From positions 245,148-309,147 of the forward strand of contig NZ_LFMD02000003.1 of the NCBI RefSeq assembly GCF_015776785.2: 64,000 bases of DNA, read 5' to 3'. How positions within the stretch are numbered: position 1 is the first letter of the stretch; the number at the start of each line of letters is the position of its first letter. The notes under the pieces were generated by a model. The model saw only the letters and a list, made by a program, of their open reading frames with translations. It did not search any database and was not told where the DNA came from. The DNA is from Kitasatospora sp. SUK 42 (GTDB taxonomy: Bacteria; Actinomycetota; Actinomycetes; Streptomycetales; Streptomycetaceae). A program made the position numbers and the translations under genes. Positions 51,723 to 61,743 of this stretch are shown in pieces.

Positions 51723-52256
51723 TCACACCGCGCGCGACCTCGACCGCACCGCCCGTACCGCCGGGCCGGCCGCCAGTCCCAGGGCCGCGCCCAGCGCGAC
51801 GCCCTGGACGCCGTCCCACACGTCCTGCACGTCGCAGTCCCGCCCGATCGCCGGCACCGCGTACTGCAACGCCGACACTGCGAAGGGGAGCACGGCGGCG
51901 GCCGCCAGCGCCACCGCCCTTCGCCGCCGCGTCCCGGCCAGCGCGGCCGCGAAGCCCACCGGGGCGTAGGTCGCCAGCTTGAGCTCGATGTGCCGTACGT
52001 GCAGCAGCTCGTGCGGCGAGCGCGGCCGCCCGCCCGCCACCGTGCAGTGCCGCACGGCGTCCTCCGACAGCTCGAACGCCTCCGGCAGCAGCGTCGCCAC
52101 CACCACCCCGCCGAGCCCGAGCAGCAGCACGAAGCCCACCACCCAGTGGGCCCGCAGCAGCCGCCCCACCGGCCGGTTCAGCAGGGCCGCCGGCACCAGC
52201 GAGAGCAGCAGCCCGGGCCAGAACATCGGCATCCCGCCGAGCAACGCACTGATCAC
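51723..52256 (-). CDS. VanZ-like family membrane protein
   Basis: A 177-residue protein with four to five hydrophobic helices: FWPGLLLSLVPAALL, VVGFVLLLGLGGVVVATLLP, FAAALAGTRRR and ALAAAAVLPFAVSALQYAVP. The loop IGRDCDVQDVWDGVQGVALGA matches the VanZ-like hallmark (R-x-D-xxD-xxxNxxGxxxG, with D/G variation here). VanZ reduces teicoplanin binding in enterococci; the role of Streptomyces homologues is unknown. GTG start. Confidence 0.8.
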   Translation of the reverse strand: MISALLGGMPMFWPGLLLSLVPAALLNRPVGRLLRAHWVVGFVLLLGLGGVVVATLLPEAFELSEDAVRHCTVAGGRPRSPHELLHVRHIELKLATYAPVGFAAALAGTRRRRAVALAAAAVLPFAVSALQYAVPAIGRDCDVQDVWDGVQGVALGAALGLAAGPAVRAVRSRSRAV

Positions 52257-52320
52257 GCCTCAACGGACGCCCCGAACACCCGGCCGGTTCTGAACAAGCG
52301 CCCACGGGCGTGACCGCCCG

Positions 52321-54270
52321 TCACCGCACGATCAGGTACCGCTGCTCGCTCGCCCCGCTCACGCAGTCACTGCCGGCGACGGGGCCGCCGGTGCAGTTCC
52401 CCGGGCCCGAGGTGTACACGACCCAGATGTACGTGCCGGGCGCGGTCGGGGTGTAGGTCGTGCTCAGGCCGGACTGCCAGGGCAGGAGGTCCCAGTCGCG
52501 GGAGCCCGGCGGCAGCACGCTCACCGTGGAGTTGGTGCCGGAGGAGGCCCAGCTGAGCGTGACGGGTTGCCCGGCGCGGACCACCGCCTGGTCGGCGGGG
52601 GCCACCAGCAGCGGGGCCGAGGGCGCGGGCTTGACCGGGTTGGCGGTCACGCCGTCCGGCTGGACGTTCAGGTAGCGCACGGTGCTCCAGCCGCTGGCGA
52701 CGCCGCCGGTGGAGGTGTTGGAGGAGACCACGGCCCACTGGTAGACCCCGGCCTCGGTCGGCTTGAAGGTGCAGTTCGCCGAGACGAGCCAGCCGGAGGC
52801 CTTCCAGGGATCGTTGCGGAGCTTGGTGAACACCCTGGTCACCGGGCCGGTCTTGTCCCAGCTGAGCACCAGGGACCGGCCCAGCGTCAGCGTGTCCCGG
52901 TCCCCCGGGGTGAGCAGGCCGGGCGCGTGCGGCGTGCCGTCGGGCACGGTCGCGGGCGGGCCCTGGCTGGGGTTGGCGCCGCCGACCCCGCCACTGGTCC
53001 CGCCGGTCACGCAGTCGGGCGGACTGCCGTCGTCCTTGGCGACCACGAAACCACCGTTGTCCAGGCCGGAGGCGCCCCGGTCGCGGGTCAGGTACAGCGG
53101 CACCAGCACGGCCACCGCGACCAGCGCCAGCAGGCTCGGCACCAGCACCCACAGCCGCCGCGCCTTGCGCCGACGGGCCTCCGCCGCCTCCGAGGGCTCG
53201 GTCCGCGCCCAGCCGCCCGCGCCGTACGGGTCCCCGGCCAGCACGGTCGGCACCCTGGTGGCGGGCACGCGACCGTCCGCCACGGGCCCGAAGGAAACGG
53301 GACCGACGGGAACGGGACCGACAGCAACGGGACCGGCGGGAACGGGACCGACAGCAACGGGACCGGCGGGAACGGGCCCCGCGGGAGCCACCAGCGGCGC
53401 CTCCGGCACCGCCGGCGCGGCCCGCAGCCCCTCCGGCAGCCAGGAGCCGGTGGGCCCGTCGTACGCGGGCGGCCCGAGCCGGGCCAGCAGTTGGGCGGGC
53501 GTGGGCCGATCCTCCGGTCGACGGGCCAGACAGTCCGCGACGATCGGGCGCAGTGCCTCGGGCACGCCGGTGAGGTCCGGCTCGGTGTGCATGATCCGGT
53601 AGAGCAGCACCTGCGGGTTGCCGCCCCCGTACGGGTCGCTCCCGGAGGCGTGGCAGAGCACCCGGCCGAGGCTGAACAGGTCGCAGGCCGGGCCGACCGG
53701 CTCGCCCGCGATCTGCTCGGGGGCCATGTAGCCGGGGGTGCCGATGACGGTCTGGGTGCGGGTGATGGAGGCGCCGTCCAGGGCGCGGGCGATGCCGAAG
53801 TCGATGACCCTCGGCCCGTCGTCGCTGAGCAGGACGTTCGAGGGCTTGAGGTCCCGGTGGACCAGCCCGACGGCGTGGATCGCCTCCAGCGCCTCGGCCA
53901 GCCCGGCGCCGAGCACCCGCAGCACCGGTTCGGGCAGCGGGCCGTGGGTGGCCACGGCCGCCTCCAGGGACGGGCCCGGGATGTAGGCGGTGACCAGCCA
54001 GGGCGGATCGCCGTCCGGGTCGGCGTCGACGACCTGCGCGGTGTGGAAGCCGCCGACGCGCCGGGCGGCCTCCAGCTCCTGGGTGAAGCGGAGCCGGAAC
54101 CGTGGGTCGGTGGCGAGGTCCCAGTGCACGCACTTGACCGCGACCAGCCGCCCGCCGGGCGAGCGGCCCAGGTACACGACCCCCATCCCGCCGCTGCCGA
54201 GCCGGGCCAGCAGCCGGTAGCGGCCGCCGACCGTCGTCGGATCGGTGGGTCTCAACGGTTCCACGTCCAC
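52321..54270 (-). CDS. Membrane-anchored serine/threonine protein kinase (PknB-like)
   Basis: A 649-residue receptor-like kinase. The catalytic domain spans about 16-270: GSGGMGVVYLG, VAVKCVHWD (Lys), VHRDLKPSNVLL, VIDFGIARAL (DFG) and GTPGYMAPEQI (activation loop). A repetitive Pro/Val/Gly linker (GPVPAGPVAVGPVPAGPVAV, 300-345) leads to one transmembrane helix (WVLVPSLLALVAVAVLVPLY, about 385-405). The extracellular 240 residues have two beta-sandwich-like repeats (LSWDKTGPVT, LSWASSGTNS) and four Cys. The ligand is unknown. GTG start. Confidence 0.9.
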   Translation of the reverse strand: MDVEPLRPTDPTTVGGRYRLLARLGSGGMGVVYLGRSPGGRLVAVKCVHWDLATDPRFRLRFTQELEAARRVGGFHTAQVVDADPDGDPPWLVTAYIPGPSLEAAVATHGPLPEPVLRVLGAGLAEALEAIHAVGLVHRDLKPSNVLLSDDGPRVIDFGIARALDGASITRTQTVIGTPGYMAPEQIAGEPVGPACDLFSLGRVLCHASGSDPYGGGNPQVLLYRIMHTEPDLTGVPEALRPIVADCLARRPEDRPTPAQLLARLGPPAYDGPTGSWLPEGLRAAPAVPEAPLVAPAGPVPAGPVAVGPVPAGPVAVGPVPVGPVSFGPVADGRVPATRVPTVLAGDPYGAGGWARTEPSEAAEARRRKARRLWVLVPSLLALVAVAVLVPLYLTRDRGASGLDNGGFVVAKDDGSPPDCVTGGTSGGVGGANPSQGPPATVPDGTPHAPGLLTPGDRDTLTLGRSLVLSWDKTGPVTRVFTKLRNDPWKASGWLVSANCTFKPTEAGVYQWAVVSSNTSTGGVASGWSTVRYLNVQPDGVTANPVKPAPSAPLLVAPADQAVVRAGQPVTLSWASSGTNSTVSVLPPGSRDWDLLPWQSGLSTTYTPTAPGTYIWVVYTSGPGNCTGGPVAGSDCVSGASEQRYLIVR

Positions 54271-54437
54271 CCCCGGCGTGCCCGTTCCGTCTTTTTTCGC
54301 TCAACGCCGCCTGATCCGCTGCTGATTGAGCCAACGTCAGCTGCCTTGCCGCGCTCCCCGAATCATGTCAGCAGCGGGCGCGGCGGAACAGTTCACGAAG
54401 GCAAAGAGATCACCCGGCCCCGCCCCGGCTTCACGTC

Positions 54438-54469
54438 TCAGTGCGGGATCGAGTCAGTGCGGGATCGAG
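54438..54469. repeat. 16-base tandem duplication at the hemC 3' end
   Basis: TCAGTGCGGGATCGAG occurs at 54438-54453 and again at 54454-54469. The second copy contains the hemC stop codon and its last codons; the first lies just beyond the stop. It is a recent-looking slippage product with no effect on the protein. Confidence 0.85.
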
Positions 54470-55389
54470 GAGATCAGCTCCTGCGCACCCTGCCGTTTGA
54501 GGGCCAGGGCCACCGAGGTGCCGAGGTCCTCGGGGCTGAGCGCGCCCGCCCACTCGTGGGCGTCCAGCACCCGCTTGCCGTCGGGGGTGAAGACCCGGCC
54601 GCGCAGGGAGAGGCGGCCGTCCGCCTCGGCCTCGGCGTAGCCGGCGATCGGGCTGTTGCAGTGGCCCTGCAGCACGTGCAGGAACATCCGTTCGGCCGCC
54701 GCCTCGCGCCAGGTGTCGTGGTGGCCGAGGCCGGTGACGGCCTCGATGGTCGCGGTGTCGTCCTCGCGGCACTGGAGGACGAGGATGCCGGCGCCGATCG
54801 GCGGGCACATCGCCCCGATGCCGAGGATCTCGGTGATACGGCCCTGCTCGCCGATCCGCTCCAGCCCGGAGACGGCGAGCAGCAGGGCGTCGGCCTCCCC
54901 GGCGGCCAGCTTGGCGAGCCGGCTGTTGGCGTTGCCGCGGATCGGCACGCACTCCAGGTGCGGGTGGGTGGAGGCGAGTTGGGCGATGCGGCGGACGGAG
55001 GAGGTACCGATCCGGGTGCCGGGCGGGAGCTCCGCCAGGGTCAGGCCGCCGGGGTGGACGAGGGCGTCGCGGATGTCGTCGCGGCGCAGGTAGGCGGCGA
55101 AGACGGTGCCGGCGGGCAGCGGGCGGTCGGCGGGGACGTCCTTGAGGCAGTGCACGGCGACGTCGGCCTCCCCGGCGAGCAGCGCCGCGTCGACCTCCTT
55201 GGTGAACGCGCCCTTGCCGCCCAGTGCGGCGAGATCGCCGGTCCAGCGGTCACCCGAGGTGGTGACCGGCACCACCTCGGTGCGCAACTCCGGGTGCAGG
55301 GCGGCGAGTTCGGCGCGGACCCGGTCGACCTGGGCGAGTGCCATGGGTGAGGAGCGGGAGACGATGCGGATCAGCTCAGCGGTGGCCAT
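54454..55389 (-). CDS. hemC: Porphobilinogen deaminase (hydroxymethylbilane synthase)
   Basis: A 311-residue enzyme, the usual length, that assembles four porphobilinogens into hydroxymethylbilane in haem and corrin synthesis. Family motifs are [51 protein letters not shown] and the cofactor attachment Cys in [12 protein letters not shown] (about Cys244). It is not in a hem operon here: neighbours are a kinase and an ABC transporter. A paralogue outside a hem cluster is plausible but the rest of the genome is unseen. Confidence 0.95.
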   Translation of the reverse strand: MATAELIRIVSRSSPMALAQVDRVRAELAALHPELRTEVVPVTTSGDRWTGDLAALGGKGAFTKEVDAALLAGEADVAVHCLKDVPADRPLPAGTVFAAYLRRDDIRDALVHPGGLTLAELPPGTRIGTSSVRRIAQLASTHPHLECVPIRGNANSRLAKLAAGEADALLLAVSGLERIGEQGRITEILGIGAMCPPIGAGILVLQCREDDTATIEAVTGLGHHDTWREAAAERMFLHVLQGHCNSPIAGYAEAEADGRLSLRGRVFTPDGKRVLDAHEWAGALSPEDLGTSVALALKRQGAQELISSIPH

Positions 55390-55532
55390 GGCGCGATGAT
55401 AGGCGCTCGAACACCCGGTCCTGAGCAGGCGTCAGCCATGCGGCGGGCGCGGCGGACGATACGGCAAGCTCGGACAACACGGACGGCCGGTCGGGGTGTC
55501 CGACCGGCCGTCCGCCGCCCTCGACTTCGGGC

Positions 55533-57845
55533 TCACTCGTTGTGCAGCACCTCGGCGATCGGCAGCCGGGCCGCCGAGCGGGCCGGGACGAGCGCGCCGA
55601 GGACGGCGATCGCGACGCCCGCGAGGGCGAGGGCGGCGAGCAGCGGGGCACCCCAGACGTCGATCATCCCCTCCGTGAAGGCGATGATCCGGACGTGCTC
55701 GATGATCAGCCGGTGCGTCAGGATCCCGAGCGGGATGCCGATGATCCCGCTGAGCACGCCCTGCCAGGCCACCGAGGTGATCGTCATCGCGACGACCTGC
55801 CGGGGCGTCATCCCGATCGCCTTCAGCATGCCGAGGTCGCGGCGGCGTTCGCGGATGGTGAGCAGCAGGGTGTTGAAGACGCCGAGCGCGGCGACCACCG
55901 ACAGCAGGACGGTGAAGGTCGTGCTGAAGCTCTGGATCGCGACGACGCTCCCTTCCGTGCTCGGCGCGACGATCGAGGGCGTCAGGCTCGGGTCCGCGTC
56001 CGTGATCGCCTTCTGGTAGGCCGCGGCGTCGGTGCCCTGGGCGAGCCGCACGTCGTACTCGACCACGTGCGGGTCGGGGGTGAGCAGGGCGCGGGTGGCG
56101 GCGTTGGAGGAGATCGCGTTGGCGTTGCCCTGGAGCTCCTTGCCGACGATGGTGACGGTGGTCTGCCGGCCGTCCAGGACGAGGGTGAGCCGGTCGCCGA
56201 GCTTGACGCCGTGCTGGTCGAGGAAGGCGGGCCCGGCCTCGATCTCGCCCAGCCCGGTCGCCGGGCGGCCCTCGACCACCCGGAGCCGCTGGTGGTCGAC
56301 CATGTCGTCGCCGCCGTAGAAGTTGGCGAAGACGAGCTGGGGCTGGCCGACCAGGCCGACCCGCACGAGCCCTCGGACGGAGACCCGCTCGGCGCCGGGG
56401 GTGGCGTGCAGCATCGCCTCGGTCTGCTCCGGGGTCAGCCGGGGCTCGATCTTCTTCTCCGCGAACTTGGCGGTCAGCACGTCGATGTGGGTGTTGCGGT
56501 CGGGCGGGACGAAGGACTTGGCCAGGGTGCCGGTCACCCCGGTCGTCACCGTCACGGTGACCACGCCGAGCGTGATCGCCGCCATGGTCAGCGCCGTACG
56601 GGCGGGGCGGGCGAAGGGCTGGCCGAGGCCGAGGCTGACGGCGCGCGGCAGTCGGGTGCCGCTGAGCCAGCGCTGGACCTTCAGCCCGCGCCCGGTGCGC
56701 GGCGCGCTGCCGGCCGAGATCGCCTGGGCGGCGGAGAACCGGTGGGCGCGCGAGGCGGGGACGAGGGCGGCGAGGGCGACCAGCAGCGGGACGCCGAGCA
56801 GGGTGGCGACGGGCAGCCAGCCGGCCGGCTCGATCACGGCGGTGCCGGTGGAGATCCCGGTGAAGGCGGTCTCCAGGATCGGGTACGCGGCCACCCAGCC
56901 GGCGGCCGTCCCGAGGACGGTGCCGACGACCGCGGGCACCGAGACCATGGTCAGGTAGACCGTGACCACCTGGCGCGGGGTGAAGCCGATCGACTTCAGC
57001 ACCCCGATGTGCCGGTAGCCGGAGACCACCGCCCCGCTCACCACGTTGCCGACGATCAGCGCGGCGACGATCAGACCGAGCACGCCGAAGACCGTCATCA
57101 GCGGCAGGTAGGCGTCCGCGCCCGCCGAGAAGGCCTGCTTGAGCACCAGGTAGGACTGGGCGCTGGCGACGGCGTCCTGGGGCAGGCCCTCGGTGGCGGC
57201 GCCGAGCGAGGCGGTGAGCTGCTGCTCGGTGTCGGCGTCGGTGAAGCGGTAGAGCATCTGCCGGGCGGTGGGGTGCAGGGCGGCCATCTGCTCGGGGGTG
57301 ACCCAGCCGCCGGAGGACTGGCTCATGTCGGTCGCGAAGCCGACGACGGTGAGCTTCAGCCCGGTGTTGGTGATGATCGACGAGCCGAGGAACCTCTCCG
57401 CGGCGCCCCCCGGGGTGGCGACGACCACCTCGCCGGGCGCGGTGGCCCAGCGGCCCGCCAGCACCGTCACCCGGTCCACCGGCGCGGCCGCCGGATCGGG
57501 CCTGCCGGTCAGGGTCAGCGGGCCCGGCGCGTGGCCGATCCAGTCGGTGGGGATCGTCACCACGGTCTGGTCGAAGGGCCCGGCGGCCGCCTCGACGCCC
57601 GGTCGGTGGGCGGTCGCGGCCAGTTGCTCCGCCGAGGCCCTGGCCGGGTCGAAGCCGGCGGTGACGTGCGCGCCGTGCTCGGCCTCGAAGGCGGTGTCGA
57701 AGGGGGCCCGGGCGGCGCTGATCACCGCGAGGGCGAGCAGCACGGTCGCGGTGGAGCAGAAGACGACCAGGCCGATCACGATGGTCTGCACCCTGCGGCG
57801 CTTCACGGCCCCCCGGGAGGCCCGCCAGACGGCTCCACCATTCAC
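55533..57845 (-). CDS. FtsX-family ABC transporter permease (MacB/LolC type)
   Basis: A 770-residue permease made of two tandem FtsX units. Each has an N-terminal helix, a large extracytoplasmic domain and a three-helix bundle ending in the FtsX core: VLGLIVAALIVGNVVSGAVV with KSIGFTPRQVV, and LLSVVAALGVFNTLLLTIRE with KAIGMTPRQVV. A GTG start at 57845 overlaps the ATPase stop (GTGA). Such transporters export antimicrobial peptides or lipids or transmit envelope signals. The divergent two-component system may control it. Confidence 0.9.
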   Translation of the reverse strand: MNGGAVWRASRGAVKRRRVQTIVIGLVVFCSTATVLLALAVISAARAPFDTAFEAEHGAHVTAGFDPARASAEQLAATAHRPGVEAAAGPFDQTVVTIPTDWIGHAPGPLTLTGRPDPAAAPVDRVTVLAGRWATAPGEVVVATPGGAAERFLGSSIITNTGLKLTVVGFATDMSQSSGGWVTPEQMAALHPTARQMLYRFTDADTEQQLTASLGAATEGLPQDAVASAQSYLVLKQAFSAGADAYLPLMTVFGVLGLIVAALIVGNVVSGAVVSGYRHIGVLKSIGFTPRQVVTVYLTMVSVPAVVGTVLGTAAGWVAAYPILETAFTGISTGTAVIEPAGWLPVATLLGVPLLVALAALVPASRAHRFSAAQAISAGSAPRTGRGLKVQRWLSGTRLPRAVSLGLGQPFARPARTALTMAAITLGVVTVTVTTGVTGTLAKSFVPPDRNTHIDVLTAKFAEKKIEPRLTPEQTEAMLHATPGAERVSVRGLVRVGLVGQPQLVFANFYGGDDMVDHQRLRVVEGRPATGLGEIEAGPAFLDQHGVKLGDRLTLVLDGRQTTVTIVGKELQGNANAISSNAATRALLTPDPHVVEYDVRLAQGTDAAAYQKAITDADPSLTPSIVAPSTEGSVVAIQSFSTTFTVLLSVVAALGVFNTLLLTIRERRRDLGMLKAIGMTPRQVVAMTITSVAWQGVLSGIIGIPLGILTHRLIIEHVRIIAFTEGMIDVWGAPLLAALALAGVAIAVLGALVPARSAARLPIAEVLHNE

Positions 57846-58567
57846 GACTGGGTCTCCAGCATCCGCTCGCGCGCCACCCTGCCGTCCGCGACCTCGACCA
57901 GCCGGCTGGCGCAGCGGGTGGCCAGGTTGGGGTCGTGGGTGACGATCAGCAGGGTCTGCCCGATCTGGTTGAGGTCGATCAACAGGTCCATCACCTGCTC
58001 GCCCGAGCGGCTGTCCAGCGCGCCGGTCGGTTCGTCCGCGAGCAGCAGCGCCGGGCGGTTCATCAGGGCCCGGGCCACCGCGACCCGTTGGCGCTCGCCG
58101 CCGCTGAGGGTGGCCGGGTAGACGTCCTTGCGGTGCGCCACCCCCAGCTCGTCGAGCAGCTCCAGCGCCCGGCGGCGGGCCTGCTTGGCGCTGGTGCCGG
58201 TCAGCTGGGCGGCCAGGGCGACGTTGTCGAGGGCCGGGAGGTCGTCGATCAGGTTGAAGAACTGGAAGATCATGCCGACGTGGCGGCGGCGGAAGAGGGC
58301 CAGCCCGCTCTCGTTCAGCTGCCCGAGGTCCTGCCCCTGCACCCGGACGGTGCCGGAGGTGGGCCGGTCCAGCCCGGCCACCATGTTCAGCAGGGTGGAC
58401 TTGCCGCACCCCGAGGGGCCCATCACGGCGACCGCCTCGCCCGCCCGGATCCGCAGGTCGACGCCGTCCAGCGCCTTGGCGTCGCCGAACTCCTTGTGCA
58501 CCCCGGACAGCTCGACGACGACCTGCGCGTCGTCCGGCCGGGTGGTCCCGTCGTGGTCGTTGCTCAT
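57842..58567 (-). CDS. ABC transporter ATP-binding protein (LolD/MacB type)
   Basis: A 241-residue ATPase. Walker A is GPSGCGKSTLL, the signature is TLSGGERQRVAVARAL, Walker B is LLLADEPTGALD, and the switch His lies in LLIVTHDPNLA. The MFQFFNL/IFQFFNLIDDLPALDN Q-loop region is typical of the MacB/LolD class. It overlaps the FtsX permease by four bases and divergently faces the two-component genes. ATG start. Confidence 0.94.
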   Translation of the reverse strand: MSNDHDGTTRPDDAQVVVELSGVHKEFGDAKALDGVDLRIRAGEAVAVMGPSGCGKSTLLNMVAGLDRPTSGTVRVQGQDLGQLNESGLALFRRRHVGMIFQFFNLIDDLPALDNVALAAQLTGTSAKQARRRALELLDELGVAHRKDVYPATLSGGERQRVAVARALMNRPALLLADEPTGALDSRSGEQVMDLLIDLNQIGQTLLIVTHDPNLATRCASRLVEVADGRVARERMLETQS

Positions 58568-58706
58568 GGTGGACGACGGTAGGCGCGGCCGCCCCGGCCG
58601 GACGTCCCACCCCGGGTGTAACCGCAGGTGGCCGTAGTACCGGAGATGTACGGGGGCGGCACCCCCGGATGATGTGGATCAAGCACCGGCCTGGGAGGCT
58701 GACGGG

Positions 58707-59537
58707 GTGTGGGGAACGGAAACGGACTGGATCGCGCTCGCGGTGGCGGGTGCGGCCTGCGCGGGCGCCGGCTGGCTGGGCGTGGCCCTCGCCCGGGCCC
58801 GGCGGCTGCACCGCGAGGCCATCGGCGAGCGCGGCTGGCTGCTGGAACGGGAGCGGGAGAGCGCCGCCCGTACCGCGGTGGACGCCGAACGGGCGCGGAT
58901 CGCGGCCGAGCTGCACGACATCGTGAGCCACAACGTGAGCCTGATGGTCGTCCAGGCCGGGGCCGCGCGCGAGGTGCTGGCCACCATGCCGGAGGAGGCG
59001 GCGGCCGCGATGGGCGCGGTCGAGGCGGCCGGGCGGGACACGATGACCGAGCTGCGGCACCTGCTGGGCCTGCTCGCCCCGGCCGCGGACGGCTCCGAGG
59101 AGCCGGAGCAGGAGGGCTTCTCGCCGCAGCCGAGCCTGAGCCGGCTGAGCCCGCTGATCGACCGGTTCGCCTTCGCCGGACTGCCGGTCGAGGTCCGGAT
59201 CTCCGGCGAGCCGAGGCCGCTGCCCGGCGGCGTCGACGTGACGGCGTACCGGATCATCCAGGAGGCGCTGACCAACGCGCTCAAACACGGGGACGGGGTG
59301 ACGGCGGAGGTGACGGTGCGGTACGCGGACCACTACCTGCGGGTGGAGGTGCTGAACAGCGGGCCGAGCGTGCTCTCCGGCTCGTCCACCCCCACGCCGA
59401 AGCGGGCGGACGGCGCGGGGCGCGGGCTGATCGGCCTGCGCGAGCGGGTCGCGGTGTACGGCGGGGACCTGGACGCCCGGCGCCGGCTCGGCGGCGGCTA
59501 CCGGGTGCGCGCCCGCATCCCGCTGGACCGGCCGTGA
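58707..59537 (+). CDS. Two-component sensor histidine kinase (HisKA_3)
   Basis: About 276 residues with one or two N-terminal hydrophobic helices (IALAVAGAACAGAGWLGVAL). The phosphoacceptor His lies in RIAAELHDIVSHNVSLM. The ATPase domain has TAYRIIQEALTNALKHG (N-box) and GAGRGLIGLRERVAVYGG (G-box). Start at GTG 58707, with GGGAGG eight bases upstream; a GTG at 58674 lacks a ribosome site. It is divergent from the FtsX transporter genes and overlaps the regulator by four bases. Confidence 0.9.
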   Translation: MWGTETDWIALAVAGAACAGAGWLGVALARARRLHREAIGERGWLLERERESAARTAVDAERARIAAELHDIVSHNVSLMVVQAGAAREVLATMPEEAAAAMGAVEAAGRDTMTELRHLLGLLAPAADGSEEPEQEGFSPQPSLSRLSPLIDRFAFAGLPVEVRISGEPRPLPGGVDVTAYRIIQEALTNALKHGDGVTAEVTVRYADHYLRVEVLNSGPSVLSGSSTPTPKRADGAGRGLIGLRERVAVYGGDLDARRRLGGGYRVRARIPLDRP

Positions 59538-60232
59538 ACGCCCCCGAAGAGGCACGCCGCCCCCGGGTGGTGATCGCCGACGACCAGGAGCTGGTCCGCA
59601 CCGGCTTCCGGATGATCCTCACCGCGCGCGGCATCGACGTGGTCGCCGAGGCCGCGGACGGCGCCGAGGCGGTGGCCGCCGCCGTACTGCACCGGCCCGA
59701 CGTGGCCCTGCTGGACATCCGGATGCCCGTCATGGACGGCCTGGAGGCGGCCCGCCGGATCCTGGCCCAGGCCCCCGGCTGCCGGGTGATCATGCTGACC
59801 ACCTTCGACCTCGACCAGTACGTCTACGCGGCGCTGTCCGCGGGGGCGAGCGGCTTCCTGCTCAAGGACGTCACCTCGGCCCATCTCGCCGCCGCCGTAC
59901 GCCTGGTGGACACCGGCGACGCCCTGCTCGCGCCCTCGATCACCCGCCGCCTGGTCGAGCGGTTCGCGGCCGGCGCCCCGCACCCCTCCGGCGACGAACC
60001 GTCGCGGCTGCACCGCGACCTCGCCCCGCTCACCCCGCGCGAGGCGGAGGTGCTCAGCCTGCTCGGACGCGGCCTGTCCAACACCGAGTTGGCGGGCGAA
60101 CTGACCCTCAGCGAGTCCACGGTGAAGACCCACGTCGCCCGGATCTTCGCCAAGTTGAACCTGCGCGACCGGGCCCAGGCGGTGGTGCTCGCCTACGAGA
60201 CCGGTCTGGTCACGCCCGCCTCGGAACGCTGA
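59534..60232 (+). CDS. Two-component response regulator, NarL/LuxR type
   Basis: A 232-residue regulator. The receiver has RVVIADDQELVRTGF, phosphoacceptor Asp in VALLDIRMPVMDGL, and the switch Thr and Lys in MLTTFDLDQ and GFLLKDVTSA. The LuxR HTH is LTPREAEVLSLLGRGLSNTE, ESTVKTHVARIFAKL. The GTG start overlaps the kinase stop (GTGA). The divergent ABC transporter is a likely target, as in many HK-RR-FtsX sets. Confidence 0.93.
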   Translation: MNAPEEARRPRVVIADDQELVRTGFRMILTARGIDVVAEAADGAEAVAAAVLHRPDVALLDIRMPVMDGLEAARRILAQAPGCRVIMLTTFDLDQYVYAALSAGASGFLLKDVTSAHLAAAVRLVDTGDALLAPSITRRLVERFAAGAPHPSGDEPSRLHRDLAPLTPREAEVLSLLGRGLSNTELAGELTLSESTVKTHVARIFAKLNLRDRAQAVVLAYETGLVTPASER

Positions 60233-60433
60233 ACACCAACTCCCCTCCCCGTCACGATAATTCGCATGACAATCAGCTATCTCACTCGTTAGAGCGAACC
60301 ACTCTCAGGATTCACATTTTTGCCAGCCCATGGGGGAACATCTGCATGTCCGCGCCCGGATCGGAGCAACCGTTGATCGGAGAAGCCGTTCGGGCGCCAC
60401 CACCCGGCACGACGAGGACAATTGGACAGGCCC

Positions 60434-61639
60434 GTGACCACCACCACCCCCGTGTGGGACTGCCCCTTCCACCACACCGACGGCCTGGAGTTCGACCCCC
60501 TCCTCAAGCGGCTGCTCACCGAGGCCCCGATCGCGAAGATCCGACTGCCGCACGGCGAGGGCGAGGCCTGGCTGGCCACCCGCTACGAGGACGTCAAGGT
60601 GGTCACCACCGACCGCCGGTTCAGCCGCGCCGCCGGCATCGGCCGCGACCTGCCCCGGATGACGCCCGCCGCGATCGCCCAGGCCGAGGCCATCAACCTG
60701 ATGGACCCGCCCGCCCACAACCGGCTGCGCCGACTGGTCGCCCAGGGCTTCACCAACCGCCAGGTCGAGCGGATGCGCACGGCCACCCAGCGGATCGTCG
60801 ACGGCTACCTGGACGAGATGGCCGAACACGGCTCCCCCGCGGACCTCGTGCACTTCCTCTCCAGCCGCCTCCCGCTCACCACCATCTGCGAACTGCTGGG
60901 CATCCCCGAGCAGGACCGCCCCCGGCTGCGCACCTGGGCCGTCGCCATGATGCGGATGGGCCCGGACAGCCGCGCGACCCAGGAGGAGGCCAAGGCCGGC
61001 CTGCGCACCTACTTCACCAGGCTCACCGCCGCCCGCCGCGCGGACCCCGGCGAGGACCTGGTCAGCTCGCTCGCCACCGCCCGCGACGGCGACGAACTGC
61101 TGGACGACCAGGAGTTGGCCGTCATGGCCATGGTGCTGCTGGTCACCGGCCACGACACCAGCACCTACCAGCTCAGCAACATCACCTACACCCTGCTCAC
61201 CCACCCCGAACAGCTCGCCAAGCTGCGCGCCCAACCGGACATGCTGCCGCGCGCGCTGGAGGAACTGCTGCGCTTCATCCCGTTCCGCCAGGGCGTGGGC
61301 ATCGCCAGGGTCGCCATCGAGGACGTCGAGCTGGGCGGCGTGCTGATCCGGGCCGGCGAGGCCGTGCACGTCTCCTACCTGACCGCCAACCGGGACCCTT
61401 CGGTCTACGACCGCCCCGACGAGCTGGACCTCGACCGCGGCACCCCCACCCACATGACCTTCGGCCACGGCCAGCACCACTGCCTCGGCTCACACCTGGC
61501 CCGGATGGAACTCCAGGTCGCCATCGGCACGCTGCTGCGGCGCTTCCCCCGGCTGCGCCTGGCCGTCGACCCCTCCGAACTCGACTGGAACTCCGGCTCG
61601 ATCTGGCGCTTCCCCCGCACGCTGCCGCTCGCCTGGTGA
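60434..61639 (+). CDS. Cytochrome P450, CYP158A-like (flaviolin/THN-coupling type)
   Basis: A 401-residue P450. The haem ligand is Cys350 in FGHGQHHCLG. The I-helix has LLVTGHDTSTYQ and the K-helix EELLRF (ExxR). PPAHNRLRRLVAQGFT is the C-helix region. With rppA immediately downstream it fits the CYP158A2/P450-mel type, which couples flaviolin or naphthol products into dimers or pigment. I start at GTG 60434; a TTG at 60422 is possible. The 104-base gap to rppA suggests one operon. An AT-rich 200-base region with candidate promoter elements precedes it. Confidence 0.92.
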   Translation: MTTTTPVWDCPFHHTDGLEFDPLLKRLLTEAPIAKIRLPHGEGEAWLATRYEDVKVVTTDRRFSRAAGIGRDLPRMTPAAIAQAEAINLMDPPAHNRLRRLVAQGFTNRQVERMRTATQRIVDGYLDEMAEHGSPADLVHFLSSRLPLTTICELLGIPEQDRPRLRTWAVAMMRMGPDSRATQEEAKAGLRTYFTRLTAARRADPGEDLVSSLATARDGDELLDDQELAVMAMVLLVTGHDTSTYQLSNITYTLLTHPEQLAKLRAQPDMLPRALEELLRFIPFRQGVGIARVAIEDVELGGVLIRAGEAVHVSYLTANRDPSVYDRPDELDLDRGTPTHMTFGHGQHHCLGSHLARMELQVAIGTLLRRFPRLRLAVDPSELDWNSGSIWRFPRTLPLAW

Positions 61640-61743
61640 CCTCCCGCGCCGCCGCACGGCGCCCGCACCGCTCCACGCAATCCACCGGCCCTCCGCCGAG
61701 CCGCCCGCCGGTCCGCGCCGGCCCCCATGGGGAGACCCGCACC

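Noticed and set aside
57846..59555. Upstream extension of the FtsX reading frame to 59555
   Set aside because: It would overlap the ABC ATPase and the histidine kinase; the GTG at 57845 overlapping the ATPase stop is the natural start.
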